From: Streptomyces sp. B21-083
GTDB lineage: Bacteria > Actinomycetota > Actinomycetes > Streptomycetales > Streptomycetaceae
Direction: 5' to 3'
Length of the DNA stretch: 64,000 bases
Assembly: GCF_036898825.1 (NCBI RefSeq)
Contig: NZ_JARUND010000002.1
Coordinates: 4,588,001-4,652,000 of the forward strand
Below, one piece after another: positions 16,403 through 24,636 of the stretch. Position numbers and translations under genes: made by a program. Below the pieces are notes generated by a model. That model worked only from the letters and a program-made list of their open reading frames with translations, was not told the DNA's origin and ran no database searches. The first letter of the stretch is position 1, and each line of letters starts with the position of its first letter.

Positions 16403-17512
16403 ATGGATGAGTGGCATGAGACCCCCGAGGCGGGAACTGAGTTGACCCGGATCGCTGCCGTCCACGGCGCGTTGGCACCGCACCGCCACACCCAGCGCGA
16501 GATCACCGACATGGTCGCCCGGACCTGCCTGCCACCCGGCGCCGACCGCCGTGTGCTGGACCGGTTGCACCGCAACGCACGGGTGAACGAGCGCCATATG
16601 GTGCTGCCCCTCGACCGGTACCCCGAACTCGACGGTCTGGGCGCCGCGAACGACGTCTTCATCAAGGCGGCCACCGAACTGGGCGGCGAGGCGGTACGCG
16701 GTGCGCTGCGGACCGCGGGGCTCAGGCCGTCCGACGTGGACCTGTTGATGTTCACCTCGGTCACGGGTGTCGCCGCGCCGTCCATCGACGCCCGGCTCGT
16801 CGGACGCCTCGGACTGCGCCCCGACGTCAAACGACTGCCCGTCTTCGGCCTGGGCTGTGTCGCGGGCGCCGCCGGGATCGCACGGCTGCACGACTATCTG
16901 CTCGGATGGCCCGACCAGGTGGCCGTCCTGCTGTCGGTCGAACTGTGCTCGCTCACCTTCCAGCGCGGTGACGCGTCACTCGCCAACATGGTGGCCACCG
17001 GGCTGTTCGGCGACGGGGCCGCGGCGGTGGTCGCCGTCGGCGGTCGGCGGGCGTCGCAGGGCGGCGGGCACGGCGGCTGTCCCGAGGTCGTCGCCACCCG
17101 CAGCCGTATGTACCCGGACACCGAGAACGTCATGGGCTGGGACATCAGCGGCTCCGGCTTCCGGGTCGTCCTCGATCCGGCCGTACCCGACGTCGTGCGC
17201 CGGTATCTCCGTGACGACGTGCACGGTTTCCTGGAGGAGCACGGCCTCAAGCCGAAGGACGTGGCCGCCTGGGTGTGCCATCCCGGCGGCCCCAAGGTGC
17301 TGGAGACCGTCGCCGACGTACTCGCGCTGCCCGAAGGCGCCCTCGACATCACCTGGCGATCACTGGCCGAGGTGGGGAACCTGTCCTCCTCCTCGGTGCT
17401 GCACGTCCTGCGGGACACCATGGCCCGCCGCCGGCCCGAACCGGGAACCCCCGGACTGATCATGGCCATGGGACCCGGTTTCTGCTGCGAACTCGTCCTG
17501 CTGCGCTGGTAG
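16403..17512 (+). CDS. Type III polyketide synthase (alkylresorcinol-type, SrsA-like)
   Basis: About 369 residues from ATG 16403; the conserved part begins at LTRIAAVHGALAPH, so TTG 16442 is a possible true start. The catalytic triad of the chalcone synthase superfamily is visible: Cys in VFGLGCVAGAAGIAR, His in VCHPGGPKVLE and Asn in EVGNLSSSSVLHV. GPGFCCELVLLRW is the usual C-terminus. It condenses an acyl starter with malonyl-CoA extenders. The following methyltransferase and FAD hydroxylase genes match the order of the Streptomyces griseus srsABC phenolic-lipid operon, so the product is probably an alkylresorcinol or alkylquinone. The extra UbiA gene next door suggests prenylation. Confidence 0.92.
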   Translation: MDEWHETPEAGTELTRIAAVHGALAPHRHTQREITDMVARTCLPPGADRRVLDRLHRNARVNERHMVLPLDRYPELDGLGAANDVFIKAATELGGEAVRGALRTAGLRPSDVDLLMFTSVTGVAAPSIDARLVGRLGLRPDVKRLPVFGLGCVAGAAGIARLHDYLLGWPDQVAVLLSVELCSLTFQRGDASLANMVATGLFGDGAAAVVAVGGRRASQGGGHGGCPEVVATRSRMYPDTENVMGWDISGSGFRVVLDPAVPDVVRRYLRDDVHGFLEEHGLKPKDVAAWVCHPGGPKVLETVADVLALPEGALDITWRSLAEVGNLSSSSVLHVLRDTMARRRPEPGTPGLIMAMGPGFCCELVLLRW

Positions 17513-17524
17513 TCCGGAGGACAC

Positions 17525-18052
17525 ATGATCTGGTACACGGCTCTGGTACTGGCCGTCGCGGGCGAGCGCGTCGCCGAACTCGTCGTGGCGCTGCGCAACA
17601 CCCGCTGGAGCACGGCCCGCGGCGGTACGGAGGCCGGCCGCGGGCACTATCCGGCGATGGTGGCGCTGCACACCGGTCTGCTGGCCGGCTGCCTCGCCGA
17701 AGTCCGGCTGGCCGACAGGCCGTTCCTGCCGCTCCTCGGCTGGACGATGCTGGGTGTGGTCGTTGCTGCCCAGGCGCTGCGGTGGTGGTGCATCCGTACC
17801 CTGGGGCGGCGGTGGAACACCCGCGTGATCGTCGTTCCCGGCCTGCCTCTCGTCGACGGCGGGCCCTACCGGTGGCTGCGCCATCCCAACTACGTCGCGG
17901 TCGTGGCCGAGGGGCTGGCGCTGCCGCTGGTGCACGGAGCATGGGTGACCGCCGCGGTCTTCACCGTGCTCAACGCCGCCCTTCTGGTGATCCGTATCCG
18001 CTGCGAGGACGCGGCGCTGGCCGCCGCCGCCCCGGCGGGAGCACGGACGTGA
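17525..18052 (+). CDS. Isoprenylcysteine carboxyl methyltransferase-like O-methyltransferase (SrsB-like)
   Basis: A 175-residue integral membrane methyltransferase, 12 bp after the PKS gene, with GGAGG at 17516-17520. Hydrophobic helices frame the ICMT signature GPYRWLRHPNYVAVVAE (about residue 114-130), which binds S-adenosylmethionine in this family. In srs-type operons the homologue methylates a hydroxyl of the alkylresorcinol made by the type III PKS. Membrane location fits a lipid-like substrate. The stop overlaps the start of the next gene by 4 bp. Confidence 0.88.
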   Translation: MIWYTALVLAVAGERVAELVVALRNTRWSTARGGTEAGRGHYPAMVALHTGLLAGCLAEVRLADRPFLPLLGWTMLGVVVAAQALRWWCIRTLGRRWNTRVIVVPGLPLVDGGPYRWLRHPNYVAVVAEGLALPLVHGAWVTAAVFTVLNAALLVIRIRCEDAALAAAAPAGART

Positions 18053-19062
18053 TCGACATCCTCGTGGCGGGTGGCGGGCCCGCCGGTCTGGCCACGGCGA
18101 TCCATGCCGCCCTGGCGGGAATGGAAGCCGTCGTGGTCGAACCGCGGGCCACGCCCGTCGACAAGGCATGCGGCGAGGGCATCATGCCCACCGGTGTGGC
18201 GGCACTCCGCTCGCTGGGTGTCGCGGTGTCCGGCCGTGATCTGCGCGGTATCCGCTACCTCGACGGTGACCGCAGCGCCGAGGCGGCGTTCCGGGACCGG
18301 CCCGGGCGCGGTGTTCGGCGGACGGAACTCCACGCGGCCCTGCACCGGCGGGCCATCGATCTCGGCGTTCGGATCGTGCCCGGCAAGGTCGGCGAGATCC
18401 GGCAGAGCGCCGGGAGTGTCACCGCCGCGAACCTGACGGCGCGGTGGCTGGTCGCCGCGGACGGCCTGCACTCCCCGCTGCGCCGCGCACTCGGCCTCGA
18501 CCTGCCCGTCCGGGCGCCCCGCCGCTACGGTCTGCGCCGGCACTACCGCATCGCCCCGTGGACCGACTTCGTCGAGGTCCACTGGTCCCGCCGCGGCGAG
18601 GCGTATGTCACCCCGCTCGGCGACGAACTGGTGGGCATCGCCGTACTCAGCCACGACCGCCGCCCGTACGACGAGCACCTCGCGGCGTTCCCGGCGCTGG
18701 CCTCCGTCCTCCGGGCGCCCCAGGTGGGCACCGTGCGCGGCGCCGGTCCGCTCCGCCGCCGGGCCAGGAGCCCGCGGGCCGGCCGGGTGCTGCTCGTGGG
18801 CGATGCGGCGGGATATGTGGACGCGCTGACCGGTGAGGGAATCGCCCTCGCCCTGGCGACGGCCGCGGCCGCCGTGCACTGCCTCAAGGACGGCCGCCCG
18901 CACGACTACCCGGCGACCTGGGCCCGGCTGACGAGGCGTCACCGGCTGCTCACCGAGACCCTGCTGCGGGCGGCACGGTACCCCGCCACGGCCCGACTGG
19001 TCGTCCCTGCGGCCTGCCGCGCCCCGTCGGCGTTCACCGCGGCGGTGCACGCCCTGCAGTAG
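18049..19062 (+). CDS. FAD-dependent aromatic hydroxylase (SrsC-like)
   Basis: A 337-residue flavoprotein monooxygenase from GTG 18049, overlapping the methyltransferase stop. The N-terminal dinucleotide loop GGGPAGLATAI, the middle GLHSPLRRALGL (DG-type motif ADGLHS) and the second FAD motif GDAAGYVDALTGEGIALAL are all present. The family includes geranylgeranyl reductases and phenol hydroxylases. Operon context (type III PKS, ICMT-like methyltransferase) favours hydroxylation of the resorcinol ring to a quinol that oxidises to a quinone. Confidence 0.87.
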   Translation: MIDILVAGGGPAGLATAIHAALAGMEAVVVEPRATPVDKACGEGIMPTGVAALRSLGVAVSGRDLRGIRYLDGDRSAEAAFRDRPGRGVRRTELHAALHRRAIDLGVRIVPGKVGEIRQSAGSVTAANLTARWLVAADGLHSPLRRALGLDLPVRAPRRYGLRRHYRIAPWTDFVEVHWSRRGEAYVTPLGDELVGIAVLSHDRRPYDEHLAAFPALASVLRAPQVGTVRGAGPLRRRARSPRAGRVLLVGDAAGYVDALTGEGIALALATAAAAVHCLKDGRPHDYPATWARLTRRHRLLTETLLRAARYPATARLVVPAACRAPSAFTAAVHALQ

Positions 19063-19099
19063 GCGGATCGGGGCCTGCTGCGACAACGTCCGCCGGCGC

Positions 19100-20350
19100 T
19101 CAGCCGGTTCTCTCCCCGAGGCCGGCGCCGCGTGGTGCGGTCGACAGCCACAGGCACAGCAGGAGCGGAGGCAGGGCGGCCAGGGTACTGAGGATCTGCC
19201 AGCCCAGGGTGGTGAACAGGTACCCGGAGACGAAGGAGGAGGCGGTGACGAAGATTCCGGTGCCGCCCTCCACGGCGGACTGGACGCGACCGCCCGCGTG
19301 CGGCGGGTAGCAGCGTACGACGAAGGTGCTGCCCGCCACGTAGAGGAAGTTCCATCCCACGCCGATCAGGCCCAGCGCGACGACGAACGCGGCAACGCCG
19401 GTATGGACCGCGCCCACCAGCGCCCCGGTCGCCAGCAAGCCCGCGCCGAGGACGGCATTGCGGCGCGGGCCCAGAGCGGTGTTGAGCCAGCCGCTGAAGA
19501 GGGAGGGCGCGAACATGCCCACCATATGGGCCTGGATGACGAAGGCCCCCGCGCTCTCCGAGTGGCCCGCGTGCCGGCTGCCCAGCGGGCCCGCCGACAT
19601 GAGCAGGGTCATCACGCAGCCTCCCACGGTGAGGATGGCGAACGCGGTGCGGAACTGGCGGGTACGCGCCGCGGCCCGGATGCGTACGGGCGGGGGCAGG
19701 GGCTGCTGCCCTTCTCCCGCCGGTCCGGTCCGTACCGCGAGCACGGGCGGAATCACGGCAGCGGCGAGCACGGAGACCAGCAGATAGGAACCCGCGTACT
19801 CGGTGTCCAGCAGTCCGGCACAGGCCGTCGCCGCCCACGGCCCGAGGAAGGCCGCCAGCACCCCGCCGCACAGCAGGACGGAAACCGCCCGCTCCCGGCC
19901 CTCTCGGGGGACGGAGTCCGCGGCGAGGTAGCGGAAGTAGCCTCCCGTGGCCTTGTACAGACCCACCAGCGCGGTGCCCAGGCAGAGTACGGAGAAATCG
20001 CCGGACCGGATCCCCGCCACGGACACCAGTCCGCCGGCCACCGCGGTGGCCGCGCCCCCGGCCGCCACCCTGCGCTGGCCGAACCGGTCGCTGAGCAGCC
20101 CGGCCGAGAAGTTGGCGATCATGGCTGCCGCGCCCATGAGGGTGATCGGCAGAGTGGCGAGCACCGGGGTCGGGGCCAGCCGCAGGCCCACCACCGCGGT
20201 GAGGGTCAGGTCGATCCCCATCCCCATGTAGAAGAGGAACTGACAGACCGTCAGCAATGTGAGGTTACGCCGTCCGGCGGCGGCCTCCCTCGCGGACGGA
20301 TCCTTCACGGGGGCTGCCGGAGGTTCCTGCGGCATGGTTTCGCGGTCCAC
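19100..20350 (-). CDS. MFS efflux transporter
   Basis: About 416 residues from GTG 20350 (alternative ATG 20335). About twelve hydrophobic helices are visible. The A-loop-like GLLSDRFGQRRVAAGG between helices 2 and 3 is the MFS signature region. It is 28 bp downstream of the class II aldolase gene on the same strand and convergent to the type III PKS operon. It is therefore the last gene of the NRPS-like operon and its likely exporter, which argues against assigning it to the phenolic-lipid locus. Confidence 0.85.
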   Translation of the reverse strand: MDRETMPQEPPAAPVKDPSAREAAAGRRNLTLLTVCQFLFYMGMGIDLTLTAVVGLRLAPTPVLATLPITLMGAAAMIANFSAGLLSDRFGQRRVAAGGAATAVAGGLVSVAGIRSGDFSVLCLGTALVGLYKATGGYFRYLAADSVPREGRERAVSVLLCGGVLAAFLGPWAATACAGLLDTEYAGSYLLVSVLAAAVIPPVLAVRTGPAGEGQQPLPPPVRIRAAARTRQFRTAFAILTVGGCVMTLLMSAGPLGSRHAGHSESAGAFVIQAHMVGMFAPSLFSGWLNTALGPRRNAVLGAGLLATGALVGAVHTGVAAFVVALGLIGVGWNFLYVAGSTFVVRCYPPHAGGRVQSAVEGGTGIFVTASSFVSGYLFTTLGWQILSTLAALPPLLLCLWLSTAPRGAGLGERTG

Positions 20351-20378
20351 CGGACCTGGTTCTCCCCTCGGTGGGCGG

Positions 20379-21155
20379 TCAGGGCTGTGGCGTGCCGGAC
20401 GGTTGGCGGCGGCCCCAGTCCGCCGTCTCCGGCCAGGTGCGCCGCACCCGGCCGACGCAGTGGTCCCAGTAGGAGCGCACCGCGAGGTCCCCATAGATGA
20501 ACTCGCGTTTCGCCAGCACGTCGGTCGGGGTCGACGTGTGGTAACCGCCAGGTACCCGTTCCGCCATCAGCTGGAGCCGGCAGGCACGCTCCAGGGTGTG
20601 GGCGTGCACGGTGGCGTGCCGGACGGATCTGCCGACGACCACGCCGCCGTGGTTGCGCAGCAGGACGGCCGGGTCACCGCCGAGTGCGTCGGCGACACCC
20701 CGCGCGGTCACCATGTCGAGGATGGTGTTGCTGGTCATCGTGAACCGGCCGAGGCGCTGCTCGAAATAGGCGCCCTCGTGGGAGACGGGGCGCAGCGGCA
20801 GGTCGGTGGCTCCGAAGACCAGGGTGTGCGGGGCGTGGCTGTGGACCACGCCGTTCACGTCCGGGCGTGCCGCGTAGACCGCCTGGTGCAGGGGGAGTTC
20901 GGGCGGGGCCAGCGGCGGGGCGGGGACATCGGGGTCCAGCGGTGCGACCACCACGTCCTCGGGGGTGCACTCGTCGAAGCCCTTGAGGGCCCCCTTGATG
21001 AGCATGTAGTGCGCGCCGGGGACGCGGGCCGAGACCTGCCCCTGGTTGAAGTCGTCGTGTCCGCCGAGCGACAGCGAGCGGGAGGCCAGCGCCACCTGGA
21101 CGCGCAGTCCGAGGGCGACGGGCGGCAGCAGGGCCTCGTCGAGCCGTGCGGTCAT
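20379..21155 (-). CDS. Class II aldolase/adducin-family protein
   Basis: A 258-residue protein whose start overlaps the carrier-protein stop. Zinc-ligand motifs of the family are clear: HSHAPHTLVFG (about residue 104) and LLRNHGGVVVG (about residue 167). An early DDFNQGQVSAR matches the phosphate-binding or active-site entry of L-fuculose-1-phosphate aldolase-like enzymes. Family members do aldol cleavage or condensation, epimerisation or decarboxylation. Its place directly after an adenylating enzyme and carrier protein suggests work on a carrier-bound or released keto/hydroxy acid; no substrate can be assigned. Confidence 0.85.
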   Translation of the reverse strand: MTARLDEALLPPVALGLRVQVALASRSLSLGGHDDFNQGQVSARVPGAHYMLIKGALKGFDECTPEDVVVAPLDPDVPAPPLAPPELPLHQAVYAARPDVNGVVHSHAPHTLVFGATDLPLRPVSHEGAYFEQRLGRFTMTSNTILDMVTARGVADALGGDPAVLLRNHGGVVVGRSVRHATVHAHTLERACRLQLMAERVPGGYHTSTPTDVLAKREFIYGDLAVRSYWDHCVGRVRRTWPETADWGRRQPSGTPQP

Positions 21156-21424
21156 CGGCTGCCCTGGGCGGTCACGCCCTGCCCGTCGAGGTACTGGACC
21201 AGGCCGTCGACCGAACCGAGGAACGCGGTGTCCTCCTCCAGGTCGATGTAGACGCCGAACTCGTTCTCCAGGGCGTCGATCAGCCGCAGGTACGACAGGG
21301 AGGTCAGGCCCAGTTCGGTGAGGGTGCGGCCCTCCGCGAGGGCGGCGTCCTGGCTCACCGCGCCTTCGCTGGCCTCGGCGACGAGTCCGGCGATGCGCTG
21401 GAGGAGGTGCGGGGAAGGGGGCAT
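21152..21424 (-). CDS. Free-standing acyl/peptidyl carrier protein
   Basis: A 90-residue carrier protein. The phosphopantetheine site is the Ser in LTELGLTSLSYLRLIDALE (about residue 42). The sequence is acidic (VYIDLEEDTAFLG) as expected. ATG 21424 has AGGAG at about 21428-21432 on the minus strand. It follows the adenylating enzyme gene by 8 bp and overlaps the aldolase gene by 4 bp, so it is the likely acceptor of the acyl or aminoacyl group activated by that enzyme. Confidence 0.9.
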   Translation of the reverse strand: MPPSPHLLQRIAGLVAEASEGAVSQDAALAEGRTLTELGLTSLSYLRLIDALENEFGVYIDLEEDTAFLGSVDGLVQYLDGQGVTAQGSR

Positions 21425-21432
21425 CGGTTCTC

Positions 21433-23022
21433 CTACAGGTGGTCGGGGTGGTGGTCGGGGTGCGGCGGCCAGGGCCGGACCGGTGCGGCGGGGTCCGCGC
21501 TCAGGCGGGCTCCGGCGGATGCGGATGCCCTCCCGGACGTGGGCTCGTCACGGGGTGCGCGCAGCAGGTCGCTGAGGAGGGCCTCGGCGGCGCCCAGTCG
21601 CGGTTTGCCCGCGCCGCCACGCGGCATGCGAGGCACGGTGAAGATCCGTTCGGGCACCTTGTACGGCGCGAGCAGGCCGAGGCAACGGGCCCGCAGCTCC
21701 TCCTCGGTGATGCCGACGGTGCCGGTGACCAGCGCGGCCAGCATCGGGTCCCCGTTCCTCTTGACCGTCGCGAGCACCAGGGCGTCGGACGCCCCGCACC
21801 GGCCGAGCGCCTGCTGGACCTCGGCCGGGTCGATCTTCCGACCGCCGATGTTGATGCCCTTGCCCGACCGGCCACGCAGTACCAGCCGGCCCTCCTCGAT
21901 CAGGCCCTCGTCCCCGGTCAGGTAGAAGCCGTCCGCGTCCAGACGGCTCTCCAGCAGGCCCGGCGCGTTGAGGTAGCGCGATCCCATCGACCCGCTGCGA
22001 ACCCGGACCGCCGTGGCGCCGTGGTCCGGTGCTCCGAAGGTGAACTCGACCCCGGCCAGCGGGTATCCCAGTCCGCGTCCGGGGGCGGGAGCCGGGTCGT
22101 AGGTGAGGGGCCCCGCCTCGGCCACCCCGTAGTAGTCGTTGACGGCGAGGCCGTGGCGGCGGCGCAGTTCCTCAGCGGTCCCGGGGGAGAGCGGTGCCGC
22201 GGAGGAGATCGCGGAGCGCAGCCCGGCCAGTTCGGGGACGGGCTGCTCCCGGCGCAGCAACGACTCGTACAGGGCGGGGAAGCCGGTCAGGCGGGTGGGT
22301 TCGACCTGCCGCAGGAAGCGGGCGACGTGTCCGGCGCTGGGGAGCCCCGAAGGCACCCACAGGGCCGCGCCCGCGAGGAAGGAGGCCAGCAGCGAGGTGT
22401 TGAAGGCCAGGCCGTTGAAGAGTCCGGCGAAGCACAGCACCCGCTCCCCCGCGCCCATCTCGGTCGCCTCCCTCCAGGCGCGCGCGGCCGTCAGCACGGC
22501 GGTGCCGGAGAACTCGATGCAGCGGGGGGACCCGGTGGAGCCGGAGGTGAAGCGGCAGACTTCGGTGGTGTCGAGCAGGGCAGGGCGGTCGGGGACGGCG
22601 GGCAGCGCGGTCAGCCGCATGCCGCCGATCCGTGTGGTGGCGGTGACGGGCAGTCCGGCTGGCAGCGGACGGTCGCTGACGAACAGGTCGATGCCGCAGT
22701 CGGTGGCGATGACGGCCAGTTCGGCCGCGCCGAGGGCCGGGTCGAGGAGCAGGGGCACCATGCCCGCGCGCAGCAGTCCGGCGTATGCCATCACGTAGGC
22801 GGCGGAGTTGGCCGCGTGGATGCCGGCCCGGACCCTGCCGTCGGCTGGCGCTCCCGGGCCGCGGGGGGTGTCCGAGCGCCACCACTCGTCGACCGCCTTG
22901 CCGAAGTCGGCCGCGGAATCGAGGAGTTCGCGGTAGGTCAGGACTCCGCCCGCGTCGCCGACCGCGGGGGCGTCGGCGTGCTGGGCCGTGAGTTCGGTGA
23001 GGACGTCGTTCAGCAGCCGCAT
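21433..23022 (-). CDS. Stand-alone adenylate-forming ligase (AMP-binding)
   Basis: About 529 residues. I start at ATG 23022, which has GGAGG upstream; GTG 23040 is an alternative. Core motifs are A3 FTSGSTGSPR, A5 YYGVAEAGPL, A7-like YLTGDEGL, A8 GRSGKGINIGGRKIDPAEV and the A10 lysine in GAGKPRLGAAE. The substrate-pocket region (around FNGLAFNTSL) lacks the invariant Asp235 motif of amino-acid-activating NRPS domains. An aryl, acyl or unusual acid substrate is therefore as likely as an amino acid. Downstream is its probable partner carrier protein. Confidence 0.87.
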   Translation of the reverse strand: MRLLNDVLTELTAQHADAPAVGDAGGVLTYRELLDSAADFGKAVDEWWRSDTPRGPGAPADGRVRAGIHAANSAAYVMAYAGLLRAGMVPLLLDPALGAAELAVIATDCGIDLFVSDRPLPAGLPVTATTRIGGMRLTALPAVPDRPALLDTTEVCRFTSGSTGSPRCIEFSGTAVLTAARAWREATEMGAGERVLCFAGLFNGLAFNTSLLASFLAGAALWVPSGLPSAGHVARFLRQVEPTRLTGFPALYESLLRREQPVPELAGLRSAISSAAPLSPGTAEELRRRHGLAVNDYYGVAEAGPLTYDPAPAPGRGLGYPLAGVEFTFGAPDHGATAVRVRSGSMGSRYLNAPGLLESRLDADGFYLTGDEGLIEEGRLVLRGRSGKGINIGGRKIDPAEVQQALGRCGASDALVLATVKRNGDPMLAALVTGTVGITEEELRARCLGLLAPYKVPERIFTVPRMPRGGAGKPRLGAAEALLSDLLRAPRDEPTSGRASASAGARLSADPAAPVRPWPPHPDHHPDHL

Positions 23023-23061
23023 CAGGTGGTCCGCCTCCACTGGGTTCCGCGCCGAGCGGGC

Positions 23062-24636
23062 TCATTCTCCGTGCGCATGCGCGACCGCCAATCGGTCGAT
23101 CTTGCTCCCGGTCCCCGCCGCGACACCCAGCGCCATCAGGTAGACCACTTCCTCGTCGTCCCCGAGACCTGCCACGGTCCGCAGCGTGCGGGCATCGAAT
23201 CCGCCCACCGCCGTCACCGCGACGTCGTTGCGGGCCGCGCCCAGATAGATCAGGTGGGCGGCGGCCGAGGCACGGAAGAGGGCGTCACGGACCTCCTGCG
23301 GCCGGCCGGTGCGCAGCAGCCGTCCGATGCGCAGGTGGAACGCGACGAGGGCCTGCGCCCCTCCGATGTGCCGCTGACCGCGGCAGAGCCGGGTGATCAC
23401 GGCCGGGTCGTCGATCGCGTCGTCGACGGTGAACCGTACGTCGCCGCCCGGCAGGCGCCGGGCGCAGGCGTCGGCGATCGGCCCAGGCCCGGTCAGGATG
23501 CTGACCCCGACGCCGCCCTGCCGCCCGCCGGCCGCGTCGGGCAGGTCGGTGGGGAGGGCGGTGAGCAGGGCCTCGACGGCTGCGGCGACCGTGCCGGCAG
23601 GCTGTTCCTGCCGCTCGAACCGCTTGCACGAGTGGCGCAGTCGGGTCAGCAGCCGCCATTCGTGGCGCCCGATCCGGCCCAGGCCGCCCGGCCCGTCGCC
23701 GACCGCCACCACAGGGGCGCAGGTGACGGGCAGCGGCAGGTCACCTCCGCTTCGCAGGGCCTCGGGTATCTGCGACCAGCAGAACCGCTCCATCGACTCG
23801 GATGTGTCACGCCGGGGCGGCGGTGCGAGGTTCACTGAGGTGTCCCGCACCGCGTGGTCCCGGCGGGCGGGCCCGACGGACACCACGGAGTGCACCTCCC
23901 GGTAGGGCAGAAAGGGATCCAGACAGGCGCTGATCCGGCGTCGCGGGACGCGCAGGCGCAGCACGGCGGGCCCCTGCCCCAGCGCCGTGCCCAACAGGCT
24001 GGTGGCGGCGTGCCCGGCGTCGAGCTGGGTGTAGAGGTGACCGCGGGGGCCGTACTTGCGCATGGACAGCCAGGGCCGGGCGAGGACCACGACGTGGTCG
24101 GCGCCGTCGATGCCGCAGCCCTCGTCGAGCGCGGCCCCCAGTTCGCGGGCCGCCGGAGCGGACAGGGGCAGCTCCGTGCACCCGTCGCGGCCCAGGTCGG
24201 CCTTGAGCAGCCGGCGGGCGGGTCCGGACCCGCCTACGACCACCACGTCGTAGGGGTAGAGGGCTCCCGCCGAGGGGACGCTGCGCCCTCCGTCGTCCCC
24301 GGGGCCGCACAGGGCTTCCCGCACGAGTCCGAGGACGCGTGCCGCGCGGGCGTCCCACAAGGGGGCCAGGCGTTCCTGCGGCGCTGGGTCCAGGGTGATC
24401 ATCCTCAGCCAGTCGGCGCCGAACGTGTCGTCCCCCCGGCCGGAGGGACGCGGGCCGGTGCTCTGGGGCACCCGTTCCCGTTTGCTCACCACGTGTCCCC
24501 TCGCCGCCGCGTGCGGTTCACGGCTGCCAACGTAGTCACCGCTCGCACGGGGTGGCGGCAGATGCGGGGGCAGATACGGACCGCCCGGCGGGGTACCGGT
24601 GCGCTCCGGGCCGGGGGCGGCGGTGCCGTCCGTCAC
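23062..24636 (-). CDS. SagB-type nitroreductase-fold dehydrogenase (two-domain)
   Basis: A 524-residue protein from GTG 24636. The first nitroreductase-fold half has RSVPSAGALYPYDVVVVGG, the FMN-binding hallmark of SagB/ThcOx-type azoline oxidases. A second half starts near SCKRFERQEQPAGTVAAAVE and ends with EEVVYLMALGVAAG, the second typical FMN/dimer segment. SagB enzymes oxidise azolines to azoles in RiPPs, and related oxidases act on carrier-bound substrates in NRPS systems. No cyclodehydratase or precursor peptide is seen nearby, so the partner here is probably the carrier protein. The first 70 residues are Pro/Arg-rich and may be untranslated or a tail. Confidence 0.85.
   Translation of the reverse strand: MTDGTAAPGPERTGTPPGGPYLPPHLPPPRASGDYVGSREPHAAARGHVVSKRERVPQSTGPRPSGRGDDTFGADWLRMITLDPAPQERLAPLWDARAARVLGLVREALCGPGDDGGRSVPSAGALYPYDVVVVGGSGPARRLLKADLGRDGCTELPLSAPAARELGAALDEGCGIDGADHVVVLARPWLSMRKYGPRGHLYTQLDAGHAATSLLGTALGQGPAVLRLRVPRRRISACLDPFLPYREVHSVVSVGPARRDHAVRDTSVNLAPPPRRDTSESMERFCWSQIPEALRSGGDLPLPVTCAPVVAVGDGPGGLGRIGRHEWRLLTRLRHSCKRFERQEQPAGTVAAAVEALLTALPTDLPDAAGGRQGGVGVSILTGPGPIADACARRLPGGDVRFTVDDAIDDPAVITRLCRGQRHIGGAQALVAFHLRIGRLLRTGRPQEVRDALFRASAAAHLIYLGAARNDVAVTAVGGFDARTLRTVAGLGDDEEVVYLMALGVAAGTGSKIDRLAVAHAHGE

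Noticed and set aside
16323..16478. Longer N-terminus for the UbiA protein
   Set aside because: It would overlap the divergent type III PKS gene and adds a Pro/Arg-rich stretch with no family counterpart.
21439..23838. 799-residue plus-strand frame
   Set aside because: It lies antisense to the ligase and SagB-like genes, with no recognisable domain and no ribosome binding site.
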